A stretch of 64,000 nt of DNA from an uncultured Alphaproteobacteria bacterium (GCA_937892955.1 CALBKH010000096.1:1-64000); one strand, 5' to 3'; positions 9,801 to 22,774 are shown, counted from the first letter of the stretch. Notes: generated by a model from the sequence alone, not told the origin. Translations and numbers: made by a program.

Positions 9801-11881
9801 CACCGAACTCCCCCGAACATCACATAGGTCACCAGCGCCGCGACACCGATCAGCATGGCGAAGGCGTAGTGGTAGACGTAGCCCGACTGCAGCGCGACGA
9901 CGCGGTTCGTGACGTCGACGACCCGCGCCGACACGCCGTCCGGCCCGAACCCGTCGATGACGCGCCCGTCACCCTCCTTCCACAGGAAGCGGCCGAGCTT
10001 CTTCGCCGGGTTCACGAACAGGAAGTCGTAGAGCTCGTCGAAGTACCACTTGTTGAGCAGGAAGCGATGCAGACCGGGCATCGTCTCCGCCAGCTTCTCC
10101 GGCACCGACGGCGCGGCGACGTAGAACCAGTAGGCGACGATCAGACCGGTCAGCATCGCCACGAAGGGCGCGAACTTCACCCAGGTCGGCACATGGTGCA
10201 TGTGCTCGAGCACGTGGTTGTTCGCGTCGGTGAACAGCGCGCCCTTCCAGAACTCGCCGTACTCGTGGCCGATGAACAGGCCGGTGAACACCATGCCGGC
10301 GAGCACCGCACCGGTGGCGAGCACCATCAGCGGCACCGTCATCACCGACGGGCTCTCGTGGACGTGCTCCATGACCTCCTTCGAAGCGCGCGGGGCGCCC
10401 CAGAAGGTCTTGAAGATCAGGCGCCAGGAGTAGAACGAGGTGAACAGCGCGGCGATCACCAGGAGCGCGAAGGCGAGACCGGCGACGGCGTTCCCGCCGA
10501 CGAAGGCCGCTTCGATGATCGCGTCCTTGGAGTTGTAGCCGGCGAAGCCGAACGGCGTGCCGGGGATGCCGACGCCGGTCAGCGCCAGCGTGCCGACGAT
10601 CATCATCGCGTAGGTGAGTTTGATGTGGCTCTTCAGCCCGCCCATGTTGCGGATGTCCTGCTCACCGGAGACCGCATGGATCACCGAGCCGGCACCGAGG
10701 AACAGGAGCGCCTTGAAGAAGGCGTGGGTGAAGAGGTGGAAGATACCCGCCCCGTAGGCACCGACGCCGAGGCCGACGAACATGTAGCCCAGCTGCGAGC
10801 AGGTCGAATAGGCGATGATGCGCTTGATGTCGTTCTGCACCAGACCGACGGTCGCGGCGAAGAAGGCGGTGAGCGCACCGACCAGGGTGACGACGGTGAG
10901 CGCCGTCGGCGACTGCTCGAACAGCGGCGACAGGCGCGCCACCATGAAGACGCCGGCGGTGACCATGGTCGCGGCGTGGATCAGGGCGGAGACCGGCGTC
11001 GGGCCCTCCATCGCGTCCGGCAACCAGGTGTGCAGCAGGAACTGCGCCGACTTGCCCATCGCACCGAGGAACAGGAGCAGGCACAGCGTCGTCATCGCGT
11101 CGACGTGCCAGCCGAGGAAGACGATCTCCTTGCCCTTCATCGAGCCGGCCGACGCGAAGATCGTGTCGTAGTCGATGGTGCCGAACAGCCAGAACACGCC
11201 GAAGATGCCGAGGATGAAGCCGAAGTCGCCGACGCGGTTGACGACGAAGGCCTTGATCGCGGCGGCGTTGGCCGAGGGCTTCTGGAACCAGAAGCCGATC
11301 AAGAGGTAGGAGGCGAGACCGACGCCTTCCCAGCCGAAGAACATCTGCACCAGATTGTCGGAGGTCACCAGCATCAGCATGGCGAAGGTGAACAGCGACA
11401 GATAGGCGAAGAAGCGCGGCCGGTCGGGATCGTGGCTCATGTAGCCGATCGAATAGACGTGGACGAGCGCCGAGACGGTGTTGACCACCACCAGCATGAC
11501 CGCGGTCAGCGTGTCGACGCGGATCGACCAGTCGACCGACAGGCCGGCGGTGTGGATCCACGGCAGGAGCGGCACCTTGAAGGCGCCGTGATGATCGCCG
11601 AGACCGACTTGGACGAAGGCGACCCAGGAGAGGAGCGCGGCGACGATCAGAAAGCCGGAGGTGACGAGTTCGGCGGGACGCGCCAGCGCCTTCGCCTCGT
11701 GGTGCTCGTGACCATGGCCATGGCCATGGCCGTGGTCGTCGTCGTGGCCGTGAGCATCGTGCCCATGCGCGCCGTGGCCCAGGTTGGCCGCGCCCATCGG
11801 GGCGGCGCCGTAGGGCAGCAGCGTCATGGCGCCTGCGATCAGGAAGCCGAGGAGCGGGAGAAAGACGATCGCCGTGAACAT
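9800..11881 (-). CDS. nuoL: NADH-quinone oxidoreductase subunit L with a histidine-rich loop
   Basis: The 693-aa distal antiporter subunit of complex I with the long lateral helix at its C-terminus. Core signatures are [32 protein letters not shown] and [20 protein letters not shown]. The start was set at the ATG at 11881 because [16 protein letters not shown] matches the usual NuoL N-terminus; an in-frame GTG at 11893 overlaps the nuoK stop. Unusual: between the first two membrane segments there is a loop with 12 histidines in 26 residues (36-61, [24 protein letters not shown]). The DNA there is a run of near-identical hexamers around 11700-11770. Such a loop could bind metal, which is inference only. 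Confidence 0.94.
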   Translation of the reverse strand: MFTAIVFLPLLGFLIAGAMTLLPYGAAPMGAANLGHGAHGHDAHGHDDDHGHGHGHGHEHHEAKALARPAELVTSGFLIVAALLSWVAFVQVGLGDHHGAFKVPLLPWIHTAGLSVDWSIRVDTLTAVMLVVVNTVSALVHVYSIGYMSHDPDRPRFFAYLSLFTFAMLMLVTSDNLVQMFFGWEGVGLASYLLIGFWFQKPSANAAAIKAFVVNRVGDFGFILGIFGVFWLFGTIDYDTIFASAGSMKGKEIVFLGWHVDAMTTLCLLLFLGAMGKSAQFLLHTWLPDAMEGPTPVSALIHAATMVTAGVFMVARLSPLFEQSPTALTVVTLVGALTAFFAATVGLVQNDIKRIIAYSTCSQLGYMFVGLGVGAYGAGIFHLFTHAFFKALLFLGAGSVIHAVSGEQDIRNMGGLKSHIKLTYAMMIVGTLALTGVGIPGTPFGFAGYNSKDAIIEAAFVGGNAVAGLAFALLVIAALFTSFYSWRLIFKTFWGAPRASKEVMEHVHESPSVMTVPLMVLATGAVLAGMVFTGLFIGHEYGEFWKGALFTDANNHVLEHMHHVPTWVKFAPFVAMLTGLIVAYWFYVAAPSVPEKLAETMPGLHRFLLNKWYFDELYDFLFVNPAKKLGRFLWKEGDGRVIDGFGPDGVSARVVDVTNRVVALQSGYVYHYAFAMLIGVAALVTYVMFGGVR

Positions 11882-11889
11882 GAGACCGC

Positions 11890-12198
11890 TCACCCCTTCA
11901 TGACGTTGACGTCTTCCACCGCGATCGAGCCGCGGTTGCGGAAGAAGACCACCAGGATCGCCAGACCGATCGCCGCTTCGGCGGCCGCGACGGTCAGGAT
12001 CAGCATGGCGAAGATCTGGCCGACGAGGTCACCCAGCGCGGCGGAGAAGGCGACGAAGTTGATGTTGACGGCGAGAAGGATCAGCTCGACCGACATGAGG
12101 ATGACGATGACGTTCTTCCTGTTGAGGAAGATGCCGAACACCCCCAGCGTGAACAGGATCGCGGCCACCGAGAGGTAGTGCGACAAGCCGATTTCCAT
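11890..12198 (-). CDS. nuoK: NADH-quinone oxidoreductase subunit K
   Basis: The 102-aa three-helix membrane subunit of complex I. It carries the conserved glutamate region [18 protein letters not shown] and the second charged segment [17 protein letters not shown]. The length matches the family. Its TGA lies at the GTG in front of nuoL (GTGA), and it follows nuoJ after 118 bases in which I see no other gene. Confidence 0.96.
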   Translation of the reverse strand: MEIGLSHYLSVAAILFTLGVFGIFLNRKNVIVILMSVELILLAVNINFVAFSAALGDLVGQIFAMLILTVAAAEAAIGLAILVVFFRNRGSIAVEDVNVMKG

Positions 12199-12316
12199 GA
12201 CTTCCCCCGTCTTGCCCGAGGAGCCCGGTTCACCCGGATCTCACCTCGACCGACCCCCGCGCGCGACCCTCTCGCCCGCGGACCGAGCACCCGGCCGGTC
12301 GCCCGGCCGGCACTCC

Positions 12317-12925
12317 TCACATTCCCTTGCCCGTTTCCACGTGGACGATCTCGATGGCGGTCGCGGGACCGCGCGCCACCTGCTCGGAGATGTCCTGCCG
12401 CTTGACGAAGGGCTTGTGGCGCAGCGTCAGCACGATCGCGCCGATCATCGCCACCAGGAGGACGAGACCCGCCCCCTGGAAGAAATAGACGTACTTGGTG
12501 TAGAGCACCTCGCCGATCGCCTGGACGTTGCCGGAACCGGCGGCGTAGGGCACCGCACCCTTGCCGACCAGACCCGGGTCGATCGCCCAGCCGCCGACCA
12601 CCATCAGGAGCTCGGCGAGGAGCACCAGACCGATCACCGAGCCGATCGGCAGATACTGCAGGAACCCCTCGCGCAGTTCGGTGAAGTCGACGTCGAGCAT
12701 CATCACGACGAAGAGGAACAGCACCGCCACCGCGCCGACGTAGACGACCACCAGCAGCATCGCCAGGAACTCGGCGCCCATCAGCACGAAGAGCCCCGCC
12801 GCATTGAAGAAGGCTAGGATCAGGAACAGCACCGAATGGACCGGGTTGCGCGCCGAGATGACCATGAAGGCCGACCCGACGGTCATCGCCGCGAAGAGGT
12901 AGAAGAAGAGGGCTTTCAGGATCAT
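12317..12925 (-). CDS. nuoJ: NADH-quinone oxidoreductase subunit J
   Basis: The 202-aa membrane subunit of complex I with five membrane helices. The typical stretches are [47 protein letters not shown], including the pi-bulge helix (V-Y-V-G-A). The C-terminal extension of about 40 residues is hydrophilic. It lies between nuoI and nuoK on the same strand. The ATG at 12925 was chosen because the first membrane helix begins at residue 3. Confidence 0.95.
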   Translation of the reverse strand: MILKALFFYLFAAMTVGSAFMVISARNPVHSVLFLILAFFNAAGLFVLMGAEFLAMLLVVVYVGAVAVLFLFVVMMLDVDFTELREGFLQYLPIGSVIGLVLLAELLMVVGGWAIDPGLVGKGAVPYAAGSGNVQAIGEVLYTKYVYFFQGAGLVLLVAMIGAIVLTLRHKPFVKRQDISEQVARGPATAIEIVHVETGKGM

Positions 12926-12970
12926 CGGTCATCCCCGACGGCCATGGGCGGCATCCCGCCCGGCCGCATC

Positions 12971-13459
12971 TCAGCGGTAGGGCGCATCCATTTCGATGTT
13001 GCGAGCGATCTCGCGCTCCCAGCGCTCGCCGTTGGCGAGCAGCTTGGCCTTGTCGTAGTAGAGTTCCTCGCGCGTCTCTGTGGCGAACTCGAAGTTCGGC
13101 CCCTCGACGATGGCGTCGACCGGACAGGCCTCCTGGCAGAAGCCGCAGTAGATGCACTTCACCATGTCGATGTCGTAGCGCGTGGTGCGCCGCGTCTGGT
13201 CGTTGCCGCGCGGCGCCGCCTCGATGACGATCGCCTGGGCCGGACAGATGGCTTCGCACAGCTTGCAGGCGATGCAGCGCTCTTCGCCGTTGGGATAACG
13301 GCGCAGCGCATGCTCACCGCGGAACCGCGGCGAGACCGCACCCTTTTCGAAGGGGTAGTTCAAGGTCGCCTTGGGCGCGAAGAAGTAGCGCATCGACAGG
13401 AAGAACGCCGATACGAACTCCTTCAGGAACAAGGACTTCGCTGCCCGATCGAGTCTCAT
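12971..13459 (-). CDS. nuoI: NADH-quinone oxidoreductase subunit I
   Basis: The 162-aa 2x[4Fe-4S] subunit (clusters N6a/N6b) that passes electrons to NuoB. The two CxxCxxCxxxCP motifs are at Cys62/65/68/72 and Cys102/105/108/112. The N-terminal amphipathic helix ([19 protein letters not shown]) anchors it to the membrane arm. The start at 13459 (MRLDRAAKS) is the family N-terminus; the frame is open to 13543, but that extension lacks homologous character. Confidence 0.96.
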   Translation of the reverse strand: MRLDRAAKSLFLKEFVSAFFLSMRYFFAPKATLNYPFEKGAVSPRFRGEHALRRYPNGEERCIACKLCEAICPAQAIVIEAAPRGNDQTRRTTRYDIDMVKCIYCGFCQEACPVDAIVEGPNFEFATETREELYYDKAKLLANGERWEREIARNIEMDAPYR

Positions 13460-13515
13460 CTTCCACCCGCTTCCTCTCCCCGGTCGCCCGGGGTTCGTCA
13501 GGTTCACTGCCGCGA

Positions 13516-13749
13516 TCAACCGCCCATGGTGGCGCCGAACCAATACCCGAGGCCGGCGAAGACCAGTGCGTTGACCACGAAGGCCACTTTCAGGACCGTC
13601 TCGAGGGTCTCCGCGCGGCGGATCACCCCGGTCGAGCCGGTCCCCTTCTCGAAGGCCCGCCGCAACAGCATCGCGACGAAGCCGAAATCGATCACCCCGA
13701 TCATCAGCCCGACGAGGGCTCCGATCAGACCGGCGAGAGACAGTTCCAT
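13516..13749 (-). CDS. Small two-helix membrane protein inside the nuo operon
   Basis: A 77-aa protein of no family I can name. It has two hydrophobic segments (about 5-29 and 52-73) joined by a basic linker ([19 protein letters not shown]). It lies between nuoH (28 bases upstream) and nuoI (56 bases downstream), in the same orientation and with the same codon character, so it is very probably translated. Unidentified reading frames interspersed among nuo genes are known in alphaproteobacteria. A role as an accessory subunit or assembly factor of complex I is inference. Confidence 0.7.
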   Translation of the reverse strand: MELSLAGLIGALVGLMIGVIDFGFVAMLLRRAFEKGTGSTGVIRRAETLETVLKVAFVVNALVFAGLGYWFGATMGG

Positions 13750-13777
13750 GCCGTCCCTCCCCTTCCCTGCGGCAGGC

Positions 13778-14830
13778 TCAGGGCGCCCAGCCCATCACCT
13801 GCAGAACAGCCGCGACGATCACCACCATGCCCAGCGACAGCGGCAGGAAGACCTTCCACCCGAGACGCATCAGCTGGTCGTAGCGGTAGCGCGGCACGAT
13901 CGCCTTCGCCATGGCGAACATGAAGAAGACGAGCAGCGACTTCAGCGTGAACCAGACGATGCCCGGCACCCAGGTGAAGGGTGCGAAGTCGAACGGCGGC
14001 AGCCATCCGCCCATGAACAGAATCGTCGTCATGGCGCACTGGACCGTGATCGCCACGTACTCCGACAGCATGAACACCATGTAGGGCGTGGAGCCGTACT
14101 CGACCATGAAGCCGGCCACGAGTTCGGATTCCGCTTCCGCCAGATCGAACGGCGGGCGGTTCGTCTCGGCCAGCGCCGAGATGAAGAAGATCACGAACAT
14201 CGGGAACAGTGGCAGCCAGTACCAGTTCAGGAACGACGCCCAGGGAATGCCGAGCATGTGGGCGAGGCCGTGGTCCTGCTGGTAGCGCACGATCTCGGAG
14301 AGATTGAGCGTACCGACGCAGAGCAGCACGGTGATGATCACGAAGCCGATGGAGACCTCGTAGCTGACCATCTGCGCCGCCGAGCGCAACGCCGACAGGA
14401 ACGGATACTTCGAGTTCGACGCCCAGCCGCCCATGATCGTGCCGTACACGCCGAGCGACGAGATCGCCATGATGTAGAGGATGCCGACGTTGATGTTCGA
14501 CACCACCCAACCGTCGGCCACCGGGATCACCGCCCAGGCGCCGAGCGCCACCGTCGCCGAGACGAGCGGCGCCAGCAGGAAGATGCCCTTGTTGGCCGAA
14601 GCCGGGATCGTCGGCTCCTTGAGCACGAACTTGATCATGTCGGCGAAGGACTGGAACAGTCCCCACGGGCCGACGATGTTGGGACCGCGCCGCATCTGCA
14701 CCGCCGCCCAGATCTTGCGGTCGGCGTAGAGGATGTAGGCGATGAGCACCAGGAGAACGACCATCAGCAGCAGCGACTGCGCCGCGATGATGATGAGAGG
14801 CCAGAGATAGTCGGCCCAGAACGACGCCAT
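13778..14830 (-). CDS. nuoH: NADH-quinone oxidoreductase subunit H
   Basis: The 350-aa membrane subunit that forms the quinone chamber together with NuoB and NuoD. Visible are [26 protein letters not shown] at the N-terminal side, [29 protein letters not shown] in the middle (the E-rich loop lining the E-channel) and [20 protein letters not shown] near the end. The ATG at 14830 has GGGGAG just upstream. It follows nuoG after 13 bases. Confidence 0.96.
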   Translation of the reverse strand: MASFWADYLWPLIIIAAQSLLLMVVLLVLIAYILYADRKIWAAVQMRRGPNIVGPWGLFQSFADMIKFVLKEPTIPASANKGIFLLAPLVSATVALGAWAVIPVADGWVVSNINVGILYIMAISSLGVYGTIMGGWASNSKYPFLSALRSAAQMVSYEVSIGFVIITVLLCVGTLNLSEIVRYQQDHGLAHMLGIPWASFLNWYWLPLFPMFVIFFISALAETNRPPFDLAEAESELVAGFMVEYGSTPYMVFMLSEYVAITVQCAMTTILFMGGWLPPFDFAPFTWVPGIVWFTLKSLLVFFMFAMAKAIVPRYRYDQLMRLGWKVFLPLSLGMVVIVAAVLQVMGWAP

Positions 14831-14843
14831 CACGCTCTCCCCC

Positions 14844-16943
14844 TCATTCCGCCGCCGCCGCGACGCGAGCCGCGGCGAGCTTCGAGCATTCGGCCATGAT
14901 CGCCGAGGCACGCGCGATCGGGTTGGTCAGATAGAAGTCGGTCACCGGCGAGACGAAGTCGGCCCCGGCGAGCGCGCCACCGGCGCCGGCCGCGAGCTTC
15001 GCGACGTCTTCATGGTGGCCTGCCGCGATTTCGTCGACCCCGGCATAGGTCGGATGCGCCGCTTCGAGCGCTGCGCGCAGCTGCGCCAGACTGTCGAAGG
15101 GCAGCGTCTTGCCGACGAGCGCCGAGAGCGCCCTGAAGATCGCCCAGTCTTCGCGCGCGTCGCCGACCGGGAAGGCCGCACGGGCGCCGACCTGAACGCG
15201 ACCCTCGGTGTTGACCCAGGTGCCGGACTTCTCGGTGTAGGCCGCACCGGCCAAGATGACGTCCGCGCGATGCGCGCCGGCGTCGCCGTGGGTGCCGAGA
15301 TAGACGACGAAGGTCGAGCCGAGCTTCGAGGTGTCGATCTCGTCGGCGCCGACCAGGATCAGCGTCTCGATCGCGCCCGAGGCGCAGCCGGCGAGGATGT
15401 CCCTGGTCGAAAGACCGCCCTCACCCGGCACCACACCGAGATCGAGCGCGGCGACGCGGCTCGCGGCGGTGTGCAGGATCGAGAAGCCGTTCCACTCGGC
15501 CGTGGCCGCACCGACGTCGACGGCGAGCTTGGCCAGCGCCGCGATCACGGCCGGGCCGTCGTCGCGGGCGGTGACGGCGTTGCCGACGAGGATCAGCGGC
15601 TTCGAAGCGCCCTTCAGCACCTCGAGGAAGCCGTTGTTGCCGGAGGCGAGGTTCGCCACCGCGTTCGGGCCCTCACCGAGGAAATTGTAGGCGTAGTTGA
15701 GATCGGCCTCTTCGCCGATGACGCCGATCGTGCAACCGCCCCTGCGCCAGCGCTTGCGGATGCGGGCGTTGAGCACCGGCGCCTCGAGCCGCGGGTTGGA
15801 ACCCACGATCAGGATGGCGTCGGCGGCTTCGATGCCGGCGATGGTGGCGTTGAAGAGGTAGGATCCGCGGCCGGCCGCACCGTCGAGGCACGAGCCGTCG
15901 GCGCGGCCGTCGAGGTTGGCGATGCCGAGGGCGTCGGCCAGGGACTTCACCGCGAAGAGCTCTTCGGCAGAGGCGAAGTCGCCGACGACGATGCCGACCT
16001 TCTTCGGATCCGTGCCCTTCAGCTTCTCGGCGACGACGCCGAGGGCGTGCGGCCATGTCGAAGCGGTGAGCTTGCCGCCGACGCGGACGTAGGGCCGATC
16101 GAGACGCTGGGTCTTGAGGCCGTCGACGACGTGGCGGGTCTTGTCGGAGATCCACTCCTCGTTCACGTCCTCGTTGAGGCGCGGCAGGATGCGGACCACT
16201 TCGCGGCCCTTGACGTCGACGCGGATGTTGCAGCCGACGGCGTCCATGACGTCGATCGACTCGGTCTTGGTCAGCTCCCACGGACGGGCGGTGAACTCGT
16301 AGGGGCGCGAGGTCAACGCGCCGACCGGGCAGAGGTCGACGACGTTGCCCTGCAGCTCGGAGGCCATGGCGGCGCCGAGATAGGTGGTGATCTCGACGTC
16401 CTCGCCGCGCGAGATGAGGCCGAGATCGCCGGCGCCGGCGACTTCCGCGGTGAAGCGGACACAGCGCGTGCACTGGATGCAGCGCGTCATCACCGTCTTG
16501 ACCAGCGGGCCGATGTACTTGTCCTCGACGGCGCGCTTGTTCTCGTGGAACCGGCCGGCGTCGATGCCGTAGGCCATCGCCTGATCCTGGAGATCGCACT
16601 CGCCGCCCTGATCGCAGATCGGGCAGTCGAGCGGATGGTTGATCAGCAGGAACTCCATCACGCCTTCGCGGGCGCGCTTGACCATCGGCGTGTTGGTGTA
16701 GACCTCCGGCGGCTCGCCGTTCGGGCCCGGGCGCAGGTCCTTGACCGACATGGCGCAGGAGGCCTGCGGCTTCGGCGGACCGCCCTTCACCTCGACCAGA
16801 CACATGCGGCAATTGCCGGCGACCGACAGGCGCTCGTGGAAGCAGAAGCGCGGCACTTCCGCGCCGGCCGCTTCACAGGCCTGCAGCAGCGTCGCTTCCG
16901 CTGCGACGTCGATCTCGTTGCCGTCGATCTTGATCTTGGCCAT
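14844..16943 (-). CDS. nuoG: NADH-quinone oxidoreductase subunit G
   Basis: The 699-aa peripheral-arm subunit with a [2Fe-2S] and two [4Fe-4S] clusters. In order: the N-terminal ferredoxin-like cysteines ([30 protein letters not shown]), the [18 protein letters not shown] motif, the [12 protein letters not shown] motif, and then a molybdopterin-oxidoreductase-like domain that carries no cofactor in this family. The residues after about 240 match alphaproteobacterial NuoG/NDUFS1. It follows nuoF after 9 bases. Confidence 0.96.
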   Translation of the reverse strand: MAKIKIDGNEIDVAAEATLLQACEAAGAEVPRFCFHERLSVAGNCRMCLVEVKGGPPKPQASCAMSVKDLRPGPNGEPPEVYTNTPMVKRAREGVMEFLLINHPLDCPICDQGGECDLQDQAMAYGIDAGRFHENKRAVEDKYIGPLVKTVMTRCIQCTRCVRFTAEVAGAGDLGLISRGEDVEITTYLGAAMASELQGNVVDLCPVGALTSRPYEFTARPWELTKTESIDVMDAVGCNIRVDVKGREVVRILPRLNEDVNEEWISDKTRHVVDGLKTQRLDRPYVRVGGKLTASTWPHALGVVAEKLKGTDPKKVGIVVGDFASAEELFAVKSLADALGIANLDGRADGSCLDGAAGRGSYLFNATIAGIEAADAILIVGSNPRLEAPVLNARIRKRWRRGGCTIGVIGEEADLNYAYNFLGEGPNAVANLASGNNGFLEVLKGASKPLILVGNAVTARDDGPAVIAALAKLAVDVGAATAEWNGFSILHTAASRVAALDLGVVPGEGGLSTRDILAGCASGAIETLILVGADEIDTSKLGSTFVVYLGTHGDAGAHRADVILAGAAYTEKSGTWVNTEGRVQVGARAAFPVGDAREDWAIFRALSALVGKTLPFDSLAQLRAALEAAHPTYAGVDEIAAGHHEDVAKLAAGAGGALAGADFVSPVTDFYLTNPIARASAIMAECSKLAAARVAAAAE

Positions 16944-16952
16944 GCCCGTTCC

Positions 16953-18236
<1,284 letters not shown>

Positions 18237-18319
18237 CGGTCTCTTCCCAGTCGCCTCTCGAACACCACCCGACGTCGCCGCCGGATCGTTCCGCCGTCCG
18301 TCGCCGGACGGCGTCCTCG

Positions 18320-18973
18320 TCACTTGCCCTGCGTCACGATGTTGACGCGGTACGAACCGTCGTAGAGCCCCGGATCGGTCAGCGACGTCTGGCCGCCCTC
18401 GGCCATGGCGCCGTTGCGGCCGTTCTGCGGGCCGGGTGCAGGCGTCTCGCCGCGCTCGAAGGCATCGAGCACCGCGTTGAACGTGTCGATCGTCAGGTCC
18501 TCGTAAGTGTCGCTGGCCACCGCCACCATCGGGGCGTTGACGCAGGCACCCAGGCACTCGACCTCTTCCCACGAGAACCTGCCGTCGGCGGAGAGCTCGT
18601 GGGCGTGATGGGCGATGCGGGTCTTGCAGACCTCGATGATGCCGTCGGAGCCGCGCAGCATGCAGGGCGTCGTACCGCACACCTGGATGTGCGCGACCGA
18701 CCCCACCGGCGCCAGCTGGAACTGAGTGTAGAAGGTCGCCACCTCCAGCACCCGGATGTGCTTCATGCCGAGCCGGTCGGCGATCGTCTCGATCGCCGCC
18801 TTGGAGACCCAACCCTCCTGCTCCTGCGCCCGCATCAGGAACGGGATCACGGCGGAGGCCTGCTTGCCGGCCGGAAACTTGGCGATGACCGTCGCGGCCC
18901 AGGCCTCGTTCTCGGGGCTGAAGGCGAAGGAGGCCGGTTGGACCTCGGTGGCGGCGAGCCTGCGGACGCTCAT
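18320..18973 (-). CDS. nuoE: NADH-quinone oxidoreductase subunit E
   Basis: The 217-aa thioredoxin-fold subunit binding the [2Fe-2S] cluster N1a. Its ligands are in [11 protein letters not shown] and [10 protein letters not shown]. The length is larger than the E. coli subunit because of a hydrophilic C-terminal tail of about 45 residues ([15 protein letters not shown] onward), as is common in alphaproteobacteria. The gene lies between nuoD (72 bases upstream) and nuoF. Confidence 0.95.
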   Translation of the reverse strand: MSVRRLAATEVQPASFAFSPENEAWAATVIAKFPAGKQASAVIPFLMRAQEQEGWVSKAAIETIADRLGMKHIRVLEVATFYTQFQLAPVGSVAHIQVCGTTPCMLRGSDGIIEVCKTRIAHHAHELSADGRFSWEEVECLGACVNAPMVAVASDTYEDLTIDTFNAVLDAFERGETPAPGPQNGRNGAMAEGGQTSLTDPGLYDGSYRVNIVTQGK

Positions 18974-19045
18974 GAAATCCTCGGACGGTCGATCGTACGT
19001 GTATTCGTTCGACGGGGTTCTTCACTCCGCCGGTTCATTCCGGCC

Positions 19046-20239
19046 TCACCGGTCGACGTCGCCGAAGACGATGTCGAGCGATCCCAGGATCGCCGCCACG
19101 TCGGCGAGCATGTGACCGCGGTTGAGGAAGTCCATCGCCTGGAGATGCGCGAAGCCGGGCGCCCGGATCTTGCAGCGATAGGGCTTGTTGGAGCCGTCGG
19201 AGACGAGATAGACGCCGAATTCGCCCTTCGGCGCCTCGACGGCGGCATAGATCTCGCCTTCCGGAACATGGAAGCCTTCGGTGAAGAGCTTGAAGTGGTG
19301 GATCAGCGCTTCCATCGAGCGCTTCATGTCGCCGCGCTTGGGCGGCACCACCTTGTGCGTCTCGGCCGACACCGGCCCGACGCGCTCCTTGCCGAGCAGC
19401 CGCTCGACGCACTGCTTCATGATGCGGTTCGACTGGCGCATCTCGAACATGCGGATGAGATAGCGGTCGTAGCAGTCGCCGTTCTTGCCGATGGCGATGT
19501 CGAAATCCATCTCGTCGTAGCACTCGTAGGGCTGCGACTTGCGCAGGTCCCACTTGGCGCCCGAGCCGCGCAGCATGACGCCGGTGAAGCCCCAGTTGAG
19601 CGCGTCCTCGAGACTGACGACGCCGATGTCGACGTTGCGCTGCTTGAAGATGCGGTTCTCGGTCAGGAGGCCTTCGAGATCGTCGACCACCTTGTCGAAG
19701 TTGTCGCAGAACTTGCCGATGTCCTCGACCAGCTTCTCCGGCAGGTCCTGGTGGACGCCGCCGACGCGGAAGTAGTTGGCGTGCATACGAGCGCCGGAGG
19801 CGCGCTCGTAGAAGATCATCAGCTTCTCGCGCTCCTCGTAGCCCCACAGCGGCGGGGTCAGCGCGCCGACGTCGAGCGCCTGAGAGGTGACGTTGAGAAG
19901 ATGGGAGAGAAGACGGCCGATCTCGCAGTAGAGCACGCGGACGAGCTGACCGCGCTTCGGCACGGTGAGGCCGATGAGCCGCTCGGCGGCGAGCACGAAG
20001 GCGTGCTCCTGGTTCATCGGGGCGCAGTAGTCGAGCCGGTCGAAATACGGGGTGGCCTGGGCGTAGGTCTTGTTCTCGATCAGCTTCTCGGTGCCGCGGT
20101 GAAGCAGACCGATGTGCGGGTCGGCGCGGGTGACGACTTCGCCGTCGAGCTCCAGCACCAGACGCAGCACGCCGTGCGCGGACGGGTGCTGCGGCCCGAA
20201 GTTGATGTTGAAGTTGCGTACCGTCGCTTCGGCGCCCAT
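19046..20239 (-). CDS. nuoD: NADH-quinone oxidoreductase subunit D
   Basis: The 397-aa 49-kDa-type subunit, which forms the quinone site with NuoB. Signatures: [38 protein letters not shown] (quinone-site His), [15 protein letters not shown], and the C-terminal [26 protein letters not shown]. NuoC is a separate gene here, not fused. It is separated from nuoC by the small membrane-protein gene at 20274-20471. Confidence 0.96.
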   Translation of the reverse strand: MGAEATVRNFNINFGPQHPSAHGVLRLVLELDGEVVTRADPHIGLLHRGTEKLIENKTYAQATPYFDRLDYCAPMNQEHAFVLAAERLIGLTVPKRGQLVRVLYCEIGRLLSHLLNVTSQALDVGALTPPLWGYEEREKLMIFYERASGARMHANYFRVGGVHQDLPEKLVEDIGKFCDNFDKVVDDLEGLLTENRIFKQRNVDIGVVSLEDALNWGFTGVMLRGSGAKWDLRKSQPYECYDEMDFDIAIGKNGDCYDRYLIRMFEMRQSNRIMKQCVERLLGKERVGPVSAETHKVVPPKRGDMKRSMEALIHHFKLFTEGFHVPEGEIYAAVEAPKGEFGVYLVSDGSNKPYRCKIRAPGFAHLQAMDFLNRGHMLADVAAILGSLDIVFGDVDR

Positions 20240-20273
20240 CGCGCGGTCCCTCGATCCATCGTGGTTCTCCCGG

Positions 20274-20471
20274 TCAGGGGAGAATTCCGAACCTGGCGAT
20301 CAGCCACCCGATCACCGATCCGGTCACCACCAGCGCCAACCAGCGCCAGTTGCGACCCCATGTTCGCTCCCAGACCGTGGAGCCCACCTGCATCGCGGTG
20401 GTCACGATCGGGATCAGGAGAACGACGAACAGCAGAAGCAGGACGATCGGTCCGATGCTCGGCTGTGTCAT
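20274..20471 (-). CDS. Small two-helix membrane protein between nuoC and nuoD
   Basis: A 65-aa protein I cannot assign. It has two membrane segments (about 7-28 and 44-62) separated by a Trp/Arg-rich turn ([14 protein letters not shown]). The spacing (16 bases from the nuoC stop, 34 to nuoD) and shared orientation put it in the nuo operon. The ATG at 20471 is preceded by GGGGGAATG-type sequence with a usable purine-rich site. Translation is likely but not certain for so short a gene. Function is unknown; association with complex I is inference from position. Confidence 0.6.
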   Translation of the reverse strand: MTQPSIGPIVLLLLFVVLLIPIVTTAMQVGSTVWERTWGRNWRWLALVVTGSVIGWLIARFGILP

Positions 20472-20487
20472 TCCCCCTCCCCTGCCG

Positions 20488-21087
20488 CTATCCGGCCTTC
20501 TCGTCGCCGGGCAGGACGTAGTCGGGTCCTTCCCAGGGGCTGAGGAAGTCGAAGTTGCGGTATTCCTGCGTGAGCTTCACCGGCTCGTAGACCACCCGCT
20601 TCTCGGTCTCGTCGTAGCGAACCTCGACGTAGCCCGACATCGGGAAGTCCTTGCGCAGCGGATGACCGTCGAAGCCGTAGTCCGTGAGGATGCGACGCAG
20701 GTCGTGGTGCCCGGTGAAGAGGATGCCGTAGAGGTCGTAGGTCTCGCGCTCGAACCAGTCGGCACCCTGGAAGAGGGCCGTCGCCGAGGGAACCGGGGTC
20801 ACTTCGTCGGTCTCGAGCTTGATGCGGACGCGGGTGTTCTTCGTCGGCGACAACAGGTGATAGACGACGTCGAAGCGCTTCTCGCGCGCCGGCCGGTCGA
20901 CCCCGCAGATGTCGGTGAAGGCGACGAACTTCAGGTCCGGATCGTCGCGGAGCGTCTTCAGCACGTCGAGGACGGTCTCCGGCGTCGCCTGAAGCACCAC
21001 CATGTCGACGCCGACCGACCAGCCGGCGATCCTGTCGCCGAGCTTGGCCGCGATGGTCTCGCCGAGAGACTTGAGCGATTGAGCCAT
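20488..21087 (-). CDS. nuoC: NADH-quinone oxidoreductase subunit C
   Basis: The 199-aa 30-kDa-type peripheral subunit. Family signatures are [75 protein letters not shown] and the [12 protein letters not shown]-terminus. The start [17 protein letters not shown] at 21087 fits the family; the frame continues open further upstream, where it only shadows nuoB. It follows nuoB by 44 bases. Confidence 0.96.
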   Translation of the reverse strand: MAQSLKSLGETIAAKLGDRIAGWSVGVDMVVLQATPETVLDVLKTLRDDPDLKFVAFTDICGVDRPAREKRFDVVYHLLSPTKNTRVRIKLETDEVTPVPSATALFQGADWFERETYDLYGILFTGHHDLRRILTDYGFDGHPLRKDFPMSGYVEVRYDETEKRVVYEPVKLTQEYRNFDFLSPWEGPDYVLPGDEKAG

Positions 21088-21131
21088 GCTTCCTCGACCT
21101 TTCCGGCGCCTCGCGGCACCGCCACGAGACT

Positions 21132-21713
21132 TCAGCGTTCGATGGTGCCGGTACGGCGGATCTTCTTCTGCAGCAGCAGCACGCCGTAGAGCAGCGCCTC
21201 CGCGGTGGGCGGGCAGCCCGGCACGTAGACGTCGACCGGCACGATGCGATCGCAGCCGCGCACCACCGAGTAGGAATAGTGATAGTAGCCGCCGCCGTTG
21301 GCGCAGGAGCCCATCGAGATGACGTAGCGCGGCTCCGGCATCTGGTCGTAGACCTTGCGCATCGCCGGGGCCATCTTGTTGGTCAAGGTGCCGGCGACGA
21401 TCATCACGTCGGACTGGCGCGGTGAGGCGCGCGGAGCGAAGCCGAAGCGCTCGCAGTCGTAGCGCGGCATCGCCATCTGGATCATCTCGACCGCGCAACA
21501 GGCCAGACCGAAGGTCATCCACATCAGCGAGCCGGTGCGCGCCCAGTTGATGAGGTCGTCCGTCGCGGTGACGATGAAACCCTTGTCGGCGAGCTCGTCG
21601 TCGATCTTCAGGAAGAAGGGATCCTCCGCACCCACCGGCTTACCGGTGTTCGGATCGATGATCCCCTTGGGAGCGGGAGCGACCAGCGGCGAAGACGGTT
21701 GGATCAGTCCCAT
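21132..21713 (-). CDS. nuoB: NADH-quinone oxidoreductase subunit B
   Basis: The 193-aa subunit binding cluster N2, the last Fe-S centre before quinone. Cluster ligands are in [10 protein letters not shown] (tandem Cys), [45 protein letters not shown]. The ATG at 21713 overlaps the nuoA 3' end by 10 bases, which suggests coupling. The N-terminal 35 residues ([20 protein letters not shown]) are a flexible extension typical of this group. Confidence 0.96.
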   Translation of the reverse strand: MGLIQPSSPLVAPAPKGIIDPNTGKPVGAEDPFFLKIDDELADKGFIVTATDDLINWARTGSLMWMTFGLACCAVEMIQMAMPRYDCERFGFAPRASPRQSDVMIVAGTLTNKMAPAMRKVYDQMPEPRYVISMGSCANGGGYYHYSYSVVRGCDRIVPVDVYVPGCPPTAEALLYGVLLLQKKIRRTGTIER

Positions 21714-22069
21714 TCCAGGGCCCCCTTCTTCCACTCGTAGACGAAGCCGATGGTGAGGACGCCGAGGAAGATCATCATCGACCAGAAGCCGAACCAGCCG
21801 AGACCGCCGAAGGCCACCGCCCACGGGAACAGGAAGGCCACTTCGAGATCGAAGATGATGAAGAGGATCGACACCAGATAGAAGCGGACGTCGAACTTCA
21901 TGCGCGCGTCGTCGAAGGCGTTGAATCCGCATTCGTAGGCCGACAGCTTCTCGGGATCCGGCTTCTTGTAGGCGACCAGGAAGGGCGCGATCATGAGAGC
22001 CAGGCCGATGACGCAGGCCAGCGCGAGAAAGACGACGATCGGCAGGTATTCGCTGAGCAGGGCTTGCAT
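21704..22069 (-). CDS. nuoA: NADH-quinone oxidoreductase subunit A
   Basis: The 121-aa three-helix subunit at the membrane/peripheral-arm junction. Diagnostic: [43 protein letters not shown], with the conserved Cys loop and Glu/Asp pair. It is the first gene of the nuo operon, so the operon promoter should lie within 22070-22772. I could not single out a convincing -35/-10 pair there. Confidence 0.96.
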   Translation of the reverse strand: MQALLSEYLPIVVFLALACVIGLALMIAPFLVAYKKPDPEKLSAYECGFNAFDDARMKFDVRFYLVSILFIIFDLEVAFLFPWAVAFGGLGWFGFWSMMIFLGVLTIGFVYEWKKGALEWD

Positions 22070-22703
22070 GGCGATCCCGTTCCTCTCCCCCGATCCGGGA
22101 AGCGATCCGCGATCCGAGATCGTGGATCGGACTGCTCTCGCCGGGTTCCTCGCGCCGATTCTGGGAACACGGCGCCGTCACGGCGAGGATACGACGAATT
22201 CGCGGCTGCGACCCGTCGTCACGACGGCACGCTTAGCTCAGCCACCCCCGCGACGCAAGCGCCTTCACCCGCTCTTTTGGTCGAGTGTGGGGGGACGATC
22301 GGAAGACCCCGCATCCCACACCCTACCGCGGCGCAACAAAGCGCACCGCCGCGGAATTTCGCGCTTTCCCCGCGGTTTCGGCGATTCGCCCATTTCTTCG
22401 CTCGGGCCCGCGCGTGCGGCCGCGACCCCGGGATCACAGGATGCGAGACCCTCGTCGACGGCCGCTCCGATCCGCCTCGCCGCGGCTCGCGAAAAGAGGG
22501 CGGCGAAAGGCTTTCCCGGGTTCAGCCGATTTGGCGCATTCTGGTATTACACAATAGGTCGACCTCGACCAAAGTTCCATCCACCTCACCCCGGTGCACC
22601 GGCGGTTCGCCGGCCGCGATCGGCGAGGATCGGAGAAAGCGCGGCGAAACCGGCTTTTCCACCGGCTGCCGACGACGCCGGAATCTTCGCCGGCAAGAGG
22701 TGC
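22070..22703. other. Non-coding stretch upstream of nuoA
   Basis: About 630 bases lie between nuoA and the tRNA-Asp promoter with no convincing gene. The open frames in it are arginine/proline-rich products of GC-rich DNA on both strands, without ribosome binding sites or recognisable domains. The nuo promoter must be here. Small inverted repeats are present (for example GCCGG / CCGGC near 22677-22694), but none is strong. Confidence 0.5.
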
Positions 22704-22732
22704 TTGACACCGGAAGCCGGGCACCTTAAACG
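22704..22732 (+). promoter_or_regulatory. Promoter of tRNA-Asp
   Basis: A perfect -35 hexamer TTGACA (22704-22709) is followed after 17 bases by TAAACG (22727-22732), a weak -10. Transcription from it would begin about 35 bases before the mature tRNA. The spacing and the perfect -35 make this the best promoter candidate in the window. Confidence 0.65.
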
Positions 22733-22774
22733 ACCCTCCATCGCCGACGGGGCACGCCCCCGAAGCGGTCCAGC

